A stretch of 33,237 nt of DNA from Alistipes sp. CAG:435 (GCA_000433355.1 FR893149.1:1-33237); one strand, 5' to 3'; positions 1-7,719 are shown, counted from the stretch's first letter. A program made the numbers and translations. The notes: generated from the letters alone by a model not told the origin.

Positions 1-356
1 ATCTATAAACCCGAGTCAACCTAAATCAGGAAAGTACAAGGTGGCGCAAAAGATTGAGGAGCCGATAGTTCTTACGTCCTATATTATCCCTATAATGAAA
101 AAGAGAACTTATTTGGTACTCCGCATTATGACCTCCATCAGAGTTGAGGTGGTCAGGCTTATCAAAGTGAGAGCGTACAAGCGCATCCGCTTTGGCAAGG
201 TTGAGAAAGTCAGAAGTCACTATCGGAAAGTATAAAGGGTGCTGAAGATAGCCAGATAATAGGCTTTGTGCCGAAAGGCACTCTACTCTATCCCCTCGGT
301 TTTATATTCATAAACGGCATATATGTTGCTGGAGGAACCGCGAAAAAGCCATTACT
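1..356. other. Left-edge region without a supportable gene
   Basis: No convincing coding region is visible. A short + strand frame is open from the window edge to about 235, and an antisense frame of similar length overlaps it. Both are low in complexity (many K, R and V on the + strand), match no family I recognise, and could be chance or the tail of a gene outside the window. A small hairpin with a GAAA tetraloop (GTGCC/GGCAC, 268-281) lies about 75 bases before the first real gene; I cannot assign it a role. Confidence 0.4.
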
Positions 357-1115
357 ATGAAACTCAAGACCATTCTTACCGTGGCGCTGGCTATCGTGTG
401 CTGCGGTCTTTCAGCTCAGGACAGGATTCATCTTGTGGACTCCCGCCGTGTCATCGAAGCGAAAATCATTGAGATCGGGGAAGTTGACATCATCTATAAG
501 CTTTACAACAATCTTGACGGACCGGATTACCGGCTGTCAGTCTCACGGATCGAGAGCATCGACTTCGAGAACGGGACAAGGCAGGTGTTCGCCGACAGAA
601 GACGCATGGCCACAGGTCCTTATGCCGATGGATATTTTGACGGATACGATGACGGCTGCCTTGACTATCGCAGGGGACACTACTATATGCACGACCGAAG
701 GCTCCGGAGGCAGGAGCTTACCGATTACATAGGGTATTCTCTGTACGGGGGAAAATACAGGAAAGCATCGAACCAGTATATGTGGGGAATGATCCTGACA
801 GGATTGGGAGTGTTTGCGGTAACCGCCACGACAATGGATCTCATATTCTCAAACAAGGAAAATAACGACCCGCATTTTCAGGATGAGTTCTTCAAGGATC
901 ATTCTGAGCGCAACTCTACCGGCTACGTTATCGGTTATGTTGCCGGGGCAGGTTGCCTCGGAGCGGGAATCCCGCTTTGGATCAAGTCCAACAAGACTTT
1001 CAATGAGATCGCTGACGACTACAACCGCAACTACGGCCGCCGCAATCTCGGCTACAGTTCCTCGTTAACCGTCGGTCCGACCCGCTCCGGAGTCGGATTG
1101 GAGCTGAACTTCTAA
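357..1115 (+). CDS. Secreted/membrane hypothetical protein
   Basis: This 252-residue protein has a signal peptide (residues 1-20, cut after LSA). A beta-rich segment at about 25-80 contains a DYRLSVSRIESIDFENG stretch. Segments like this recur in small secreted Bacteroidetes proteins, where a short domain ends in an 'I..I.F.NG' pattern. Residues 85-112 are rich in Asp, Gly and Tyr. Two hydrophobic segments follow (about 143-164 and 189-208), and the C-terminus ends in a beta-strand-like stretch with a final Phe. A purine-rich GGAGGA lies about 20 bases before the ATG, too far for a normal ribosome site. The gene stands alone and ends before a clear terminator. No function can be given. Confidence 0.75.
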   Translation: MKLKTILTVALAIVCCGLSAQDRIHLVDSRRVIEAKIIEIGEVDIIYKLYNNLDGPDYRLSVSRIESIDFENGTRQVFADRRRMATGPYADGYFDGYDDGCLDYRRGHYYMHDRRLRRQELTDYIGYSLYGGKYRKASNQYMWGMILTGLGVFAVTATTMDLIFSNKENNDPHFQDEFFKDHSERNSTGYVIGYVAGAGCLGAGIPLWIKSNKTFNEIADDYNRNYGRRNLGYSSSLTVGPTRSGVGLELNF

Positions 1116-1159
1116 AATGCTCCGTGGAAGACAAGTCATTGAATATCAACATAAAAACT

Positions 1160-1206
1160 ATCCCTCCTCCCTATTGTTCAAACAGAGAGGAGGGATCCTT
1201 ATTTTT
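1160..1206 (+). terminator. Rho-independent terminator after the first gene
   Basis: A perfect 9-bp stem (ATCCCTCCT / AGGAGGGAT) encloses an AT-rich loop and is followed by CCTTATTTTT. It lies about 45 bases after the stop codon of the 357-1115 gene and separates that gene from ssb. Confidence 0.8.
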
Positions 1207-1398
1207 CTGAATATAAACGAGTTAACCTCCATGTATTCCTTTTTTATGGGAATACGGAATATTTTGACTAACTTGCAGTGCTTTGGGCCATGACCGCCGC
1301 GGCAATAGTCTTACGTGTGACTGTGCTTGAATTATGAACGCTTGTCACGCGACGGTGCGGCCCAGGCGCATTTTAACATAACTAAACAACTTAAAATT

Positions 1399-2154
1399 AT
1401 GTCACTGAACAAAGTAATGCTGATCGGTAACGTTGGAAAAGACCCGGAAGTACGTTACCTTGATGGAAACAACAACCCTAATTCAGGAAGCACGAAGGTG
1501 GCGACTTTCACCCTCGCGACGACTGAACGCTATCGTGACCGCAATGGAGAACTTCGAGAGAACACGGAATGGCACAACATCGTGGCCTGGAGAAATTCGG
1601 CCGATGTAGCGGAGAAGTACATCCGCAAAGGGACGCAGTTGTACGTAGAGGGGAAGCTGAGGACACGGTCGTGGACCGACCAGACTGGGAACAAGAGGTT
1701 CACCACAGAGATTACGGTGGACAATCTGCAATTGTTGGGGAGGAAGTCGGACAATCCTGGTGCGCAGGATGGAGGGCAGGCTCAGGGTGGTTACAATGCC
1801 GGACAAGGACAGCAGGGTGGCTATCAGCAGGTTCAAGGGTACGGTCAGCCGGCCCCTCGACAGGCTCAGGGACCGGTGAATGGTGCAACTCAGGGGGCAG
1901 TAGGGAATGCGGCTCAGGGGCCGGCATACGCACAGCCTCAGTACCAACAGGGTGGTTACCAACCTGTGCGGCAACCGGTGCAGCAACCGGCTCCACAGCC
2001 TACGCAGCAGCCTGATTACCAGCAGCAGCCGGCCCTTCGACAAACTCAGGGTCTGGCAGGTAATGCTTCTCAGGGACCAGTTCAGCAGCAGGCTCCGGTG
2101 AATCCGATCGAGGTCGCGGCGGCCGATATGCCGCAGGATGACCTTCCGTTCTAA
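1399..2154 (+). CDS. ssb: Single-stranded DNA-binding protein
   Basis: SSB coats single-stranded DNA during replication, recombination and repair. The chosen ATG at 1399 gives MSLNKVMLIGNVGKDPEVRY, the usual SSB N-terminus; an upstream in-frame ATG at 1327 would add about 24 atypical residues. The OB-fold spans about residues 1-110 (TFTLATTERYRD, TEWHNIVAW, YVEGKLRTRSW). A long Gln/Gly/Pro-rich linker follows, ending in the acidic tip MPQDDLPF that recruits partner proteins. At 251 aa it is longer than the common 150-180 aa. The extra length is in the linker, which holds two copies of a REP-like palindrome and further related Q/G repeats. purA starts 34 bases downstream, so the two are probably co-transcribed. 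Confidence 0.96.
   Translation: MSLNKVMLIGNVGKDPEVRYLDGNNNPNSGSTKVATFTLATTERYRDRNGELRENTEWHNIVAWRNSADVAEKYIRKGTQLYVEGKLRTRSWTDQTGNKRFTTEITVDNLQLLGRKSDNPGAQDGGQAQGGYNAGQGQQGGYQQVQGYGQPAPRQAQGPVNGATQGAVGNAAQGPAYAQPQYQQGGYQPVRQPVQQPAPQPTQQPDYQQQPALRQTQGLAGNASQGPVQQQAPVNPIEVAAADMPQDDLPF
1849..1876. repeat. REP-like palindrome, copy 1 (inside ssb)
   Basis: Imperfect inverted repeat with arms CCGGCCCCT / AGGGACCGG around the core CGACAGGCTC. It lies in frame in the disordered linker of SSB. The same core recurs at 20805 and 22119, with variants at 2029 and 6289. Confidence 0.75.
2029..2056. repeat. REP-like palindrome, copy 2 (inside ssb)
   Basis: A degenerate copy with arms CCGGCCCTT / AGGGTCTGG and core CGACAAACTC, 180 bases after copy 1 and in the same reading frame (180 = 60 codons). 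It encodes ALRQTQGL, parallel to APRQAQGP from copy 1. This suggests either duplication within the linker or insertion followed by drift. Confidence 0.65.
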
Positions 2155-2188
2155 TATTCAAGAATATACAAAACGAATATTATCAGAT

Positions 2189-3454
2189 ATGAGTTCAAAA
2201 CTTGACGTAGTCCTTGGCCTCCAGTGGGGAGACGAAGGAAAAGGTAAGATTGTGGATGTGCTTGCAGGTCGTTATCCGGCCGTGGCGAGATTCCAGGGCG
2301 GTCCTAACGCGGGGCACTCCCTCCATTTCGACGGCAAGAACTTCGTGGTTCGCAGCATCCCTTCAGGAATATTCCGTGAAGGCTCCACCAACATCATCGG
2401 AAGCGGTGTCGTTCTGGATCCGATCACGCTCCGGGAGGAATGCGCGAATGTGGAGAAGATGAACATCAACCCGAAAGAAAAACTGTTCATCTCCAAGAAA
2501 GCGAACCTGATCCTACCGACCCACAGACTTCTGGACGCGGCCTACGAAGCTGCCGCCGGTAAGGGTAAGATCGGATCAACCCTCAAGGGCATCGGACCTA
2601 CCTACACAGACAAGATCAGCAGACACGGCCTCAGGGTCGGAGACATCCTCGCCCCTGATTTCAAAGAAAGATTCGAGAAACTCAAGGCCAGACATATTCA
2701 GTTGCTCTCAGACCTGCACTTCGAGTGCGATCCGGAAAAGGATGAGGCAGAGTGGATGAGCGCCATCGAATTCCTGAAGGGATTCAACCTGATCGACTGC
2801 GAGTATTTCGTGAATAAATGGCTGGAAAACAAGCCGATGCTCGCTGAAGGAGCTCAGGGATCGATGCTCGACATCGACTACGGTTCCTACCCGTTCGTGA
2901 CATCATCCTCAACCACGGTCGGCGGAGTCTGCACCGGATTGGGAGTCGCCCCGTCAAAGATCGGGCATGTCTATGGAATATTCAAGGCCTACTGCACGCG
3001 TGTGGGCAGCGGTCCGTTCCCGACTGAACTTTTCGATGAGACCGGTGAAAAGATCCGCCAGGTCGGACACGAGTTCGGAGCTGTCACCGGCCGTCCTCGC
3101 CGCTGTGGCTGGCTGGACCTCGTGGCATTGAAATACACCGTGATGATCGACGGCGTGACCGACCTCATCATGATGAAGTCTGACTGTCTGGATGATTTCG
3201 AGACCATCAAGGTCTGCACATCCTACAAGGTGGACGGCGTTGAGACTGACCAGGTTCCGTTCGACATCGCGGCCAAGATCGAGCCGGTTTACACCGAATT
3301 CCCTGGCTGGAAGAAAGATCTTACAGGAATCCGCAAGGAAAGCGGGCTTCCGCAGGAATTCAAGAACTATATCAAGTTCATGGAAAGCTACCTCGGAGTT
3401 CCGATCAGTATAATCTCCCTCGGCCCTGACCGCGAGGCCACCATCGAGCGCTAA
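2189..3454 (+). CDS. purA: Adenylosuccinate synthetase
   Basis: PurA joins IMP and aspartate with GTP to form adenylosuccinate, the first committed step of AMP synthesis. The start at 2189 gives MSSKLDVVLGLQWGDEGKGK with the phosphate-binding GDEGKGK (about residues 14-20). An earlier in-frame ATG (2138) would overlap ssb and adds non-homologous residues. Further family motifs are GGPNAGHS, STLKGIGPTY, the AEGAQGSMLDIDYGSYPFVTSSST region, GVAPSKIG, and a C-terminal GPDREATI. The length of 421 aa matches the family. Two Gly-Ile-Phe sites use GGA ATA TTC although Ile is mostly ATC elsewhere in the gene. Confidence 0.98.
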   Translation: MSSKLDVVLGLQWGDEGKGKIVDVLAGRYPAVARFQGGPNAGHSLHFDGKNFVVRSIPSGIFREGSTNIIGSGVVLDPITLREECANVEKMNINPKEKLFISKKANLILPTHRLLDAAYEAAAGKGKIGSTLKGIGPTYTDKISRHGLRVGDILAPDFKERFEKLKARHIQLLSDLHFECDPEKDEAEWMSAIEFLKGFNLIDCEYFVNKWLENKPMLAEGAQGSMLDIDYGSYPFVTSSSTTVGGVCTGLGVAPSKIGHVYGIFKAYCTRVGSGPFPTELFDETGEKIRQVGHEFGAVTGRPRRCGWLDLVALKYTVMIDGVTDLIMMKSDCLDDFETIKVCTSYKVDGVETDQVPFDIAAKIEPVYTEFPGWKKDLTGIRKESGLPQEFKNYIKFMESYLGVPISIISLGPDREATIER

Positions 3455-3476
3455 GATCAAGACTCTACATCGCAGC

Positions 3477-3508
3477 ACCCCCGAAAGTCAACTTTAACTT
3501 CCGGGGGT
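3477..3508 (+). terminator. Hairpin after purA
   Basis: A 12-bp stem with one mismatch (ACCCCCGAAAGT / ACTTCCGGGGGT) and an 8-base loop starts 23 bases after the purA stop. There is no T-run after it on the + strand, so it may be a weak or factor-assisted terminator, or an RNA 3'-end stabiliser. Confidence 0.5.
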
Positions 3509-3528
3509 ATGTAGTATACGCCCAGTGG

Positions 3529-3737
3529 GCTGCTGCCGAGGTCTCTCGTGCGCAGAACCGGCCTTCTTGCTCACGGGAGGCTGCTGCCGAGGTCTCGTGC
3601 GCAGAACCTGCCTTCTTGCTCACTGGAGGCTGCTGCCTAGGTCTCTCGTGCGCAGAACCTGCCTTCTTGCTCACGGGAAGTTGCTGCCGAGGTCTCTCGA
3701 ACGCAGAACCGGCCTTCTCGCTCACGGGAAGCTGCCG
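3529..3737. repeat. 51-bp tandem repeat (minisatellite), about four copies
   Basis: Units start at 3529, 3580, 3629 and 3680, with lengths 51, 49, 51 and 51, and a 7-base partial fifth unit follows. Each carries GCTGCTGCCGAGGTCTC, CGCAGAACC and a CTTCTTGCTCACGGGA-like tail. Units differ by only a few substitutions, and unit 2 lacks two bases. On the minus strand two units would read as 17-residue repeats, but the 2-base loss breaks that frame, so a protein is unlikely. It sits between the convergent ends of purA and the ECF operon. Confidence 0.9.
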
Positions 3738-3761
3738 GGGCAGGTGTGTGAGGCTGCGGCA

Positions 3762-4805
3762 TCAGAGACTCAATGTCAGTCCTATGGCCCAGTGCTTGAA
3801 CTCCGGCCAGTAGTCGGTGTCCATGATGTTCATCGGGGAATATTTCGCATAGAAGCCCACATCCCTTATGTTGAGCTGGAACATCACATCGACGGTGGCG
3901 AGATTGCAGTGCGCCCTCTTGTACTTGTTCTTCTGCTTCTCATCGTTCAGCCGGTACTTGTTCACAATTGAGCTGCTGGCGTTGAGATTGACCACAGGAC
4001 CGACGGAGAAGCCGACACCACGGTAAGCGTTGACACTAAGGATAAGCGGGAAGGTGACGCTGAACACTCTCAGCTTGGACACTTTAGGCTCGGCTTTCTC
4101 AGGCCATCCTCCGATCCGGATGTTCCCATCGTCATCTTTTGTCATCATTCCGCTCTTGGTCATGGCGAAATTCTTCCAGGAAAACCCGAGACCGTAGTTG
4201 AATGTCACGGAGCGCGATAGTTTGAAGTCATCGGTGCACAGATTCAGGAACACCTCGTACGAGCGTTGGGTTTTGAAATCCGGATTGCCCGAGTTGACAT
4301 TCAGCAATGCCATGCCGAAATTGCCCGGCTCAACCTTATAGCGATGCCCGTATGATTTGGTCACCACCTTGCTGTAGAAAGGCACGTTGAAATCCAATCT
4401 GGAAAAGGCTCCATCCTCAGTCCTGTCCTTGCCGAAGGACAAGCTGAACCGCGTTGTGTCCTTGATGTCGATCTTGGAATTCGTATAGGTGTACGTGAAG
4501 GATGTGTCACACTCGGATCCGAAAATCTCCATCTTGTAGTAGACCTCTTTTTTAGGATCATAATGCTGTTTGACGGAATCAGGGCTATAGACAATCAGCA
4601 AGGAATCAGACATATAGTTCAACTTTTTTCCATCGGAGTTGTAACGGATCTTGACACCCGGCTTCTTTTTCTGAACTTTCACCGTATCAGCCGGATCGAT
4701 GATTTTGAATTCAGAACGACGTGTGGCACGTGTCTGAGCTGACGCGATGTGGACGCACAGCAGCGACACAAGTAAAACTGTAAATAACCTCTTCATATTC
4801 TTCAT
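3762..4805 (-). CDS. Putative outer-membrane beta-barrel protein of an ECF operon
   Basis: This 347-residue protein has a signal peptide (about residues 1-23, ending IASA|Q). The ATG at 4805 gives MKNMKRLF; a second ATG three codons later is equally possible. After an N-terminal segment rich in charged residues (25-60), the sequence alternates polar and hydrophobic residues as barrel strands do (YEVFLNL, VTFNYGLGFSW, LRVFSVTFPLILSV, GVGFSVGPVVNLN, VDVMFQLNIRDVGFYAKYS). It ends in HWAIGLTLSL. It is the last gene of the sigma factor operon, 2 bases after its neighbour. A role in the envelope is inferred from this location; the family is not recognised. Confidence 0.7.
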   Translation of the reverse strand: MKNMKRLFTVLLVSLLCVHIASAQTRATRRSEFKIIDPADTVKVQKKKPGVKIRYNSDGKKLNYMSDSLLIVYSPDSVKQHYDPKKEVYYKMEIFGSECDTSFTYTYTNSKIDIKDTTRFSLSFGKDRTEDGAFSRLDFNVPFYSKVVTKSYGHRYKVEPGNFGMALLNVNSGNPDFKTQRSYEVFLNLCTDDFKLSRSVTFNYGLGFSWKNFAMTKSGMMTKDDDGNIRIGGWPEKAEPKVSKLRVFSVTFPLILSVNAYRGVGFSVGPVVNLNASSSIVNKYRLNDEKQKNKYKRAHCNLATVDVMFQLNIRDVGFYAKYSPMNIMDTDYWPEFKHWAIGLTLSL

Positions 4806-4807
4806 TA

Positions 4808-5347
4808 TTATCTTTGCTTGAACATTTTCTTAAGGTCGTTCATGGTGGCCTTGCCCCTGAGATAGACCACAGTCACGTAGGCCTGCTTAAACGGTCCTCG
4901 GGCATTCTCGTCCAGCTCATAGCCCACCACGGTGTTGCCGGCGGAATCCTGCGTGACCTTTTCCTTTCCTATTCCCTTGATCTGGAAGCCAATATATTCA
5001 TTCTCCCCGCTTCCGTCCGCCCGCAGCCTCAAAAGGGCATAGTACATCTGCCCTCCAAAGTAGTCGATTTTCCGGTCAAGCGCATTACGGGAATCAGCCT
5101 CCACCAAAGACGCAACCCTGTCAATCGCCCGGGATCCCGCCTTGAAGCTGATGCTGCGGAAATACTTCAGGTTGTAGGGTTTGAGATCCGAGCCGCTCAC
5201 CTCCGACATGGAGATCCGGGACATGTCCGAGACATCCAGGATGGAGCCGCTGAACAAGCTGTCAATCTGAAGTCCCTTCTGGGCGTGAGCCGCAACCAGG
5301 GTCAGAAGGCATAGAAACGCTGTCAAAAAAACTCTTCGTCTCATCAT
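4808..5347 (-). CDS. Secreted hypothetical protein of an ECF operon
   Basis: This 179-residue protein starts MMRRRVFLTAFLCLLTLVAAHAQ, a clear signal peptide of about 22 residues. The mature part is a compact alpha/beta domain with many charged residues and no Cys pairs; a conserved-looking stretch is YFGGQMYYALLRL. I do not recognise the family. Its ATG overlaps the stop of the upstream anti-sigma-like gene by 4 bases (ATGA), so translation is probably coupled. It precedes the barrel-like gene by 2 bases. Confidence 0.75.
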   Translation of the reverse strand: MMRRRVFLTAFLCLLTLVAAHAQKGLQIDSLFSGSILDVSDMSRISMSEVSGSDLKPYNLKYFRSISFKAGSRAIDRVASLVEADSRNALDRKIDYFGGQMYYALLRLRADGSGENEYIGFQIKGIGKEKVTQDSAGNTVVGYELDENARGPFKQAYVTVVYLRGKATMNDLKKMFKQR

Positions 5348-5769
5348 TTTCCGAATATTTCGTTTAACTGTTCATCCACGTCAGTACCGCCGGAGAAAAG
5401 GTCGGCAAGGATGCAATCGACATCGTTCATCACAACCTCCCTGTCAGTCACTTTCTGCCCTCCGACATACGCGACGCAAACATTTTCCTTATTGTAGACA
5501 CTCACTCCAAGAGTTATGAATATGCCGGCGCAGGCTGCCGCGGCGACCCGAAGCCAGACGGCGCGGCGACTCCTCTTCCGTGAATATTCATTCGTCTTCT
5601 TCCGTGAGAGGGACTTGCCGACGGCGAAGTAGCCCATCACCACGCGCGCTTCGGAATATTCAGGAGCCTGTCCCTCCGGCGAGGAGAGAAAGTCCTTGAG
5701 TCTCAGTTCCTCCGCTTCTGAAAGGGTCCCGTCGAAGTACCGTTTGATATATTCATTCATCTGTCTCAT
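5344..5769 (-). CDS. Anti-sigma-like single-pass membrane protein
   Basis: This protein of up to 141 residues has the layout of a Bacteroidetes anti-sigma or sigma-operon regulator. The cytoplasmic N-terminus begins MNEYIKRYFDGTLSEAEELRLKDFL, like the 'LxxYLxGxLspeEexxlexhL' opening of zinc-less anti-sigma domains. A basic stretch (RKRSRR) precedes one transmembrane segment (about 72-92), and a short extracytoplasmic tail follows. ATG is possible at 5769 (17-base overlap with the sigma gene) or 5760, and I consider 5760 at least as likely. Its position directly after an ECF sigma gene supports the call. Direct binding to the sigma factor is inferred. Confidence 0.7.
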   Translation of the reverse strand: MRQMNEYIKRYFDGTLSEAEELRLKDFLSSPEGQAPEYSEARVVMGYFAVGKSLSRKKTNEYSRKRSRRAVWLRVAAAACAGIFITLGVSVYNKENVCVAYVGGQKVTDREVVMNDVDCILADLFSGGTDVDEQLNEIFGK

Positions 5770-6214
5770 TTCTGAATTTGTCCCTTAAAATCTTTCTTGC
5801 TCTTGAGATGTGCATCCGGACCGCCTCCTGCCGCATTCCAAGGTCTTTGGCGATGCGCTCGAAGGATTGCCCTTCGTATTCGTGCTTTCTGACGATAAGC
5901 TTCTGGAGTTCAGTCAGCTCGCTGTCAACCGAGGCCTCGACTTTCCGAAAGAGCCGTTCCTTTTCCATGGCGTCGCCGCCCTCGTCCTCGACCTGATGTC
6001 CTTCGAGGCTCACCGTTTGTCTGCCACGCGCCTTGCGGAACTCGTCGATCTCCAGGTTCCTGCCCGTCCGCGAGAGCAGCCCGACCGCCTCCCTGACGCT
6101 TCCGACCTTGTACTTCCCTCCCCACAGCCGACAGAAGGCATCCTGTAAGGTGTCTTCCGATTTCCACCGGCCCCGAAGGGCCAGGAACGCTTCTGTGAGA
6201 AAGTCACTCGTCAT
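5753..6214 (-). CDS. ECF-type RNA polymerase sigma factor
   Basis: This 153-residue group 4 sigma factor directs RNA polymerase to a small regulon. Region 2 spans about residues 8-62 (EDTLQDAFCRLW, then GRNLEIDEFRKARGR). A short acidic linker follows, then region 4 at about 98-148 with the helix-turn-helix SFERIAKDLGMRQEAVRMHI. Region 2 is shorter than usual at the N-terminus, but the ATG at 6214 is the first available. It heads a four-gene operon with an anti-sigma-like protein and two exported proteins, so it probably responds to an envelope signal and may control its own operon. No TAnnTTTG box is visible upstream, in keeping with an ECF-specific promoter. Confidence 0.88.
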   Translation of the reverse strand: MTSDFLTEAFLALRGRWKSEDTLQDAFCRLWGGKYKVGSVREAVGLLSRTGRNLEIDEFRKARGRQTVSLEGHQVEDEGGDAMEKERLFRKVEASVDSELTELQKLIVRKHEYEGQSFERIAKDLGMRQEAVRMHISRARKILRDKFRNETDE

Positions 6215-6288
6215 CGTTTGAACTTTTCACTAATATAAACGAAAAGACCGGGATAATGTAACATTCTCCTGGTGATTTTTTTGCCAGT

Positions 6289-6332
6289 TTGGTCACTTCG
6301 ACAAGCTCAACTACCACAAGCTTAGTGACCAA
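6289..6332. repeat. REP-like palindrome, copy 3 (intergenic)
   Basis: Perfect 9-bp outer arms TTGGTCACT / AGTGACCAA enclose TCGACAAGCTC and a second AAGCT/AGCTT pair. It shares the GGTCACTTCGACA.GCTCA core with the copy at 20805. It lies between the divergent sigma factor operon and the ATPase gene, directly beside the 20-bp inverted repeat. Confidence 0.75.
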
Positions 6333-6340
6333 GGTTCATC

Positions 6341-6392
6341 TTTCCTTTTTGTAAGGAAAATACATACCTAAATTTTCCTTATAAAAAGGAAA
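6341..6392. promoter_or_regulatory. 20-bp inverted repeat, candidate operator
   Basis: Two 20-base boxes (6341-6360 and 6373-6392) are inverted copies that match at 19 of 20 positions, separated by 12 bases. Each box is itself nearly palindromic (TTTCCTT...AAGGAAAA). The right-hand box ends 4 bases before the TATATTTG promoter box of the ATPase gene, covering the spacer and -33 area, where a repressor would block RNA polymerase. No regulator gene is next to it. An mRNA hairpin role is less likely because transcription should start downstream. Confidence 0.6.
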
Positions 6393-6396
6393 GTCT

Positions 6397-6404
6397 TATA
6401 TTTG
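6397..6404 (+). promoter_or_regulatory. Bacteroidetes -7 box of the ATPase gene
   Basis: TATATTTG matches TAnnTTTG exactly and lies 11-18 bases before the ATG at 6415. The expected start of transcription is therefore within a few bases of the start codon, implying a very short leader. The -33 position reads TTTC or TTTT within the inverted repeat. Confidence 0.65.
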
Positions 6405-6414
6405 CATAAAAATA

Positions 6415-7719
6415 ATGAATATGGAACTTCGCAGAACATTTCAGTCAATAATCGCCTCGCATCAAGAAGAATTACCTTTCAATGGTTTGGTGGCAAGAAA
6501 TCTGTCACTTCCTGTTTCCGGAGAGGATATAGTCACCGTAACTGGAATACGTAGATGTGGGAAATCATCTTTACTGCGGCTTACAATAAACAAACTGTTA
6601 TCATCTGGCATTCCTAAAGAGAATATCCTATATGTGGAATTTGATGACGAACGATTCTCCTCAATGCAAGTTTCTGACTTTGATGACATACTTCAAGCAT
6701 ATCGAGACATGCACCCGGAAAAACCACTGAAAGATGTGTATATGTTTTTTGATGAGATACAGCTGATAAAAGGGTGGGAGTTATTCGTACTTAGAACCTA
6801 TAAAAACTACTGCAAACATATATTCATCACCGGAAGTACGGCAGAAATGTTGTCTGAAGAGATGGCTTCCGCCTTACGCGGGTGGCCGGACGAGTACGTT
6901 GAATACCCACTTGACTTCAAAGAATATCTCAGGTTTCGTGGTCTTAATCCAAATCCTTACACAGAGGATGGCGCGGCTATCATAAAATCAGCATTCAAAC
7001 ATTATTGCAATGAGGGGGGCTACCCGAAAGCCGTCCTTGCGGAAACGGAAAGCGCAAGGACAAAGATTCTCCAATCCTACTTCAACACAATGTTATTCAG
7101 AGATTTAATCGAACACTATGAGATAAGGACATCCCCATCTATAGTCAGGTATTTTCTGAAGAGAGTATTCGAGAATCTGACAAAACCGACGAGTGTGAAC
7201 AACATCTACAATGAACTGAAATCCGCAGGAATGAAAGTAGGTAAGGACTCACTTTACGATTGGTTGGACTACGCTTGCAACATATACCTTCTATACAAGG
7301 TTCCGTGCTACACAAAATCTGTACTTAAAGAGACCACACTGCCGTCAAAATACTACATAGCGGACAATGGGCTGAGACGAGCCGTGCTTTACACGCAAAG
7401 TTCAGACGAGGGAAAAGAACTGGAGAATATCATCTTCGCATTCCTTCACCGTTCATTGGGAAGCGATGATAAAATCTTTTATTTTAACGAGAATGCGGCC
7501 GAATGCGATTTTCTGATCCAAAAAGGAGAAAATCCACACGAATTGGTTCAAGTATGCTGGGAACTGACAGCCGAGAATCGTTCCCGTGAAATAAAAGGCC
7601 TTACAGAGGCGGCAAGGGCAACAGGTTGCCACAATTGCCAGATTATAACATACGAGCAGGAGGAGACTATCCATCAAGATGGTTTGACAATATCGGTCGT
7701 TCCGGCCTGGAGATTATAA
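6415..7719 (+). CDS. AAA-type ATPase with DUF4143-like C-terminus
   Basis: This 434-residue protein has a Walker A motif (GIRRCGKS, residues 44-51), a Walker B motif (VYMFFDEIQ, about 108-116) and a sensor-like FITGSTAEML (about 137-146). These are followed by YVEYPLDFKEYL and a C-terminal DUF4143-type region with DNGLRRAVL and a nuclease-like ECDFLI segment. Such ATPases are common, patchily distributed and of unknown physiological role. The ATG at 6415 gives MNMELRRTF; the next ATG (6421) is also possible. The gene is visibly more AT-rich than its neighbours, uses many ATA and AGA codons, and stands alone between repeats, which suggests horizontal acquisition. Confidence 0.85.
   Translation: MNMELRRTFQSIIASHQEELPFNGLVARNLSLPVSGEDIVTVTGIRRCGKSSLLRLTINKLLSSGIPKENILYVEFDDERFSSMQVSDFDDILQAYRDMHPEKPLKDVYMFFDEIQLIKGWELFVLRTYKNYCKHIFITGSTAEMLSEEMASALRGWPDEYVEYPLDFKEYLRFRGLNPNPYTEDGAAIIKSAFKHYCNEGGYPKAVLAETESARTKILQSYFNTMLFRDLIEHYEIRTSPSIVRYFLKRVFENLTKPTSVNNIYNELKSAGMKVGKDSLYDWLDYACNIYLLYKVPCYTKSVLKETTLPSKYYIADNGLRRAVLYTQSSDEGKELENIIFAFLHRSLGSDDKIFYFNENAAECDFLIQKGENPHELVQVCWELTAENRSREIKGLTEAARATGCHNCQIITYEQEETIHQDGLTISVVPAWRL

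Noticed and set aside
1..356. Possible fragment of an insertion sequence at the left edge
   Set aside because: No transposase motif, inverted repeat or catalytic residues can be seen in any frame.
1327..1398. Upstream extension of ssb to an ATG at 1327
   Set aside because: The extra residues do not resemble any SSB N-terminus, while MSLNKVMLIGNVGKDPE at 1399 matches the family start.
3465..3725. 86-residue minus-strand frame with KAGSAHERPRQQ repeats
   Set aside because: It only translates the 51-bp minisatellite and a hairpin, and the repeat frame is broken by the 2-base loss in one unit. No start signal is seen.
3529..3737. Possible CRISPR array
   Set aside because: Units are contiguous with no unique spacers, and there are no cas genes in the window.
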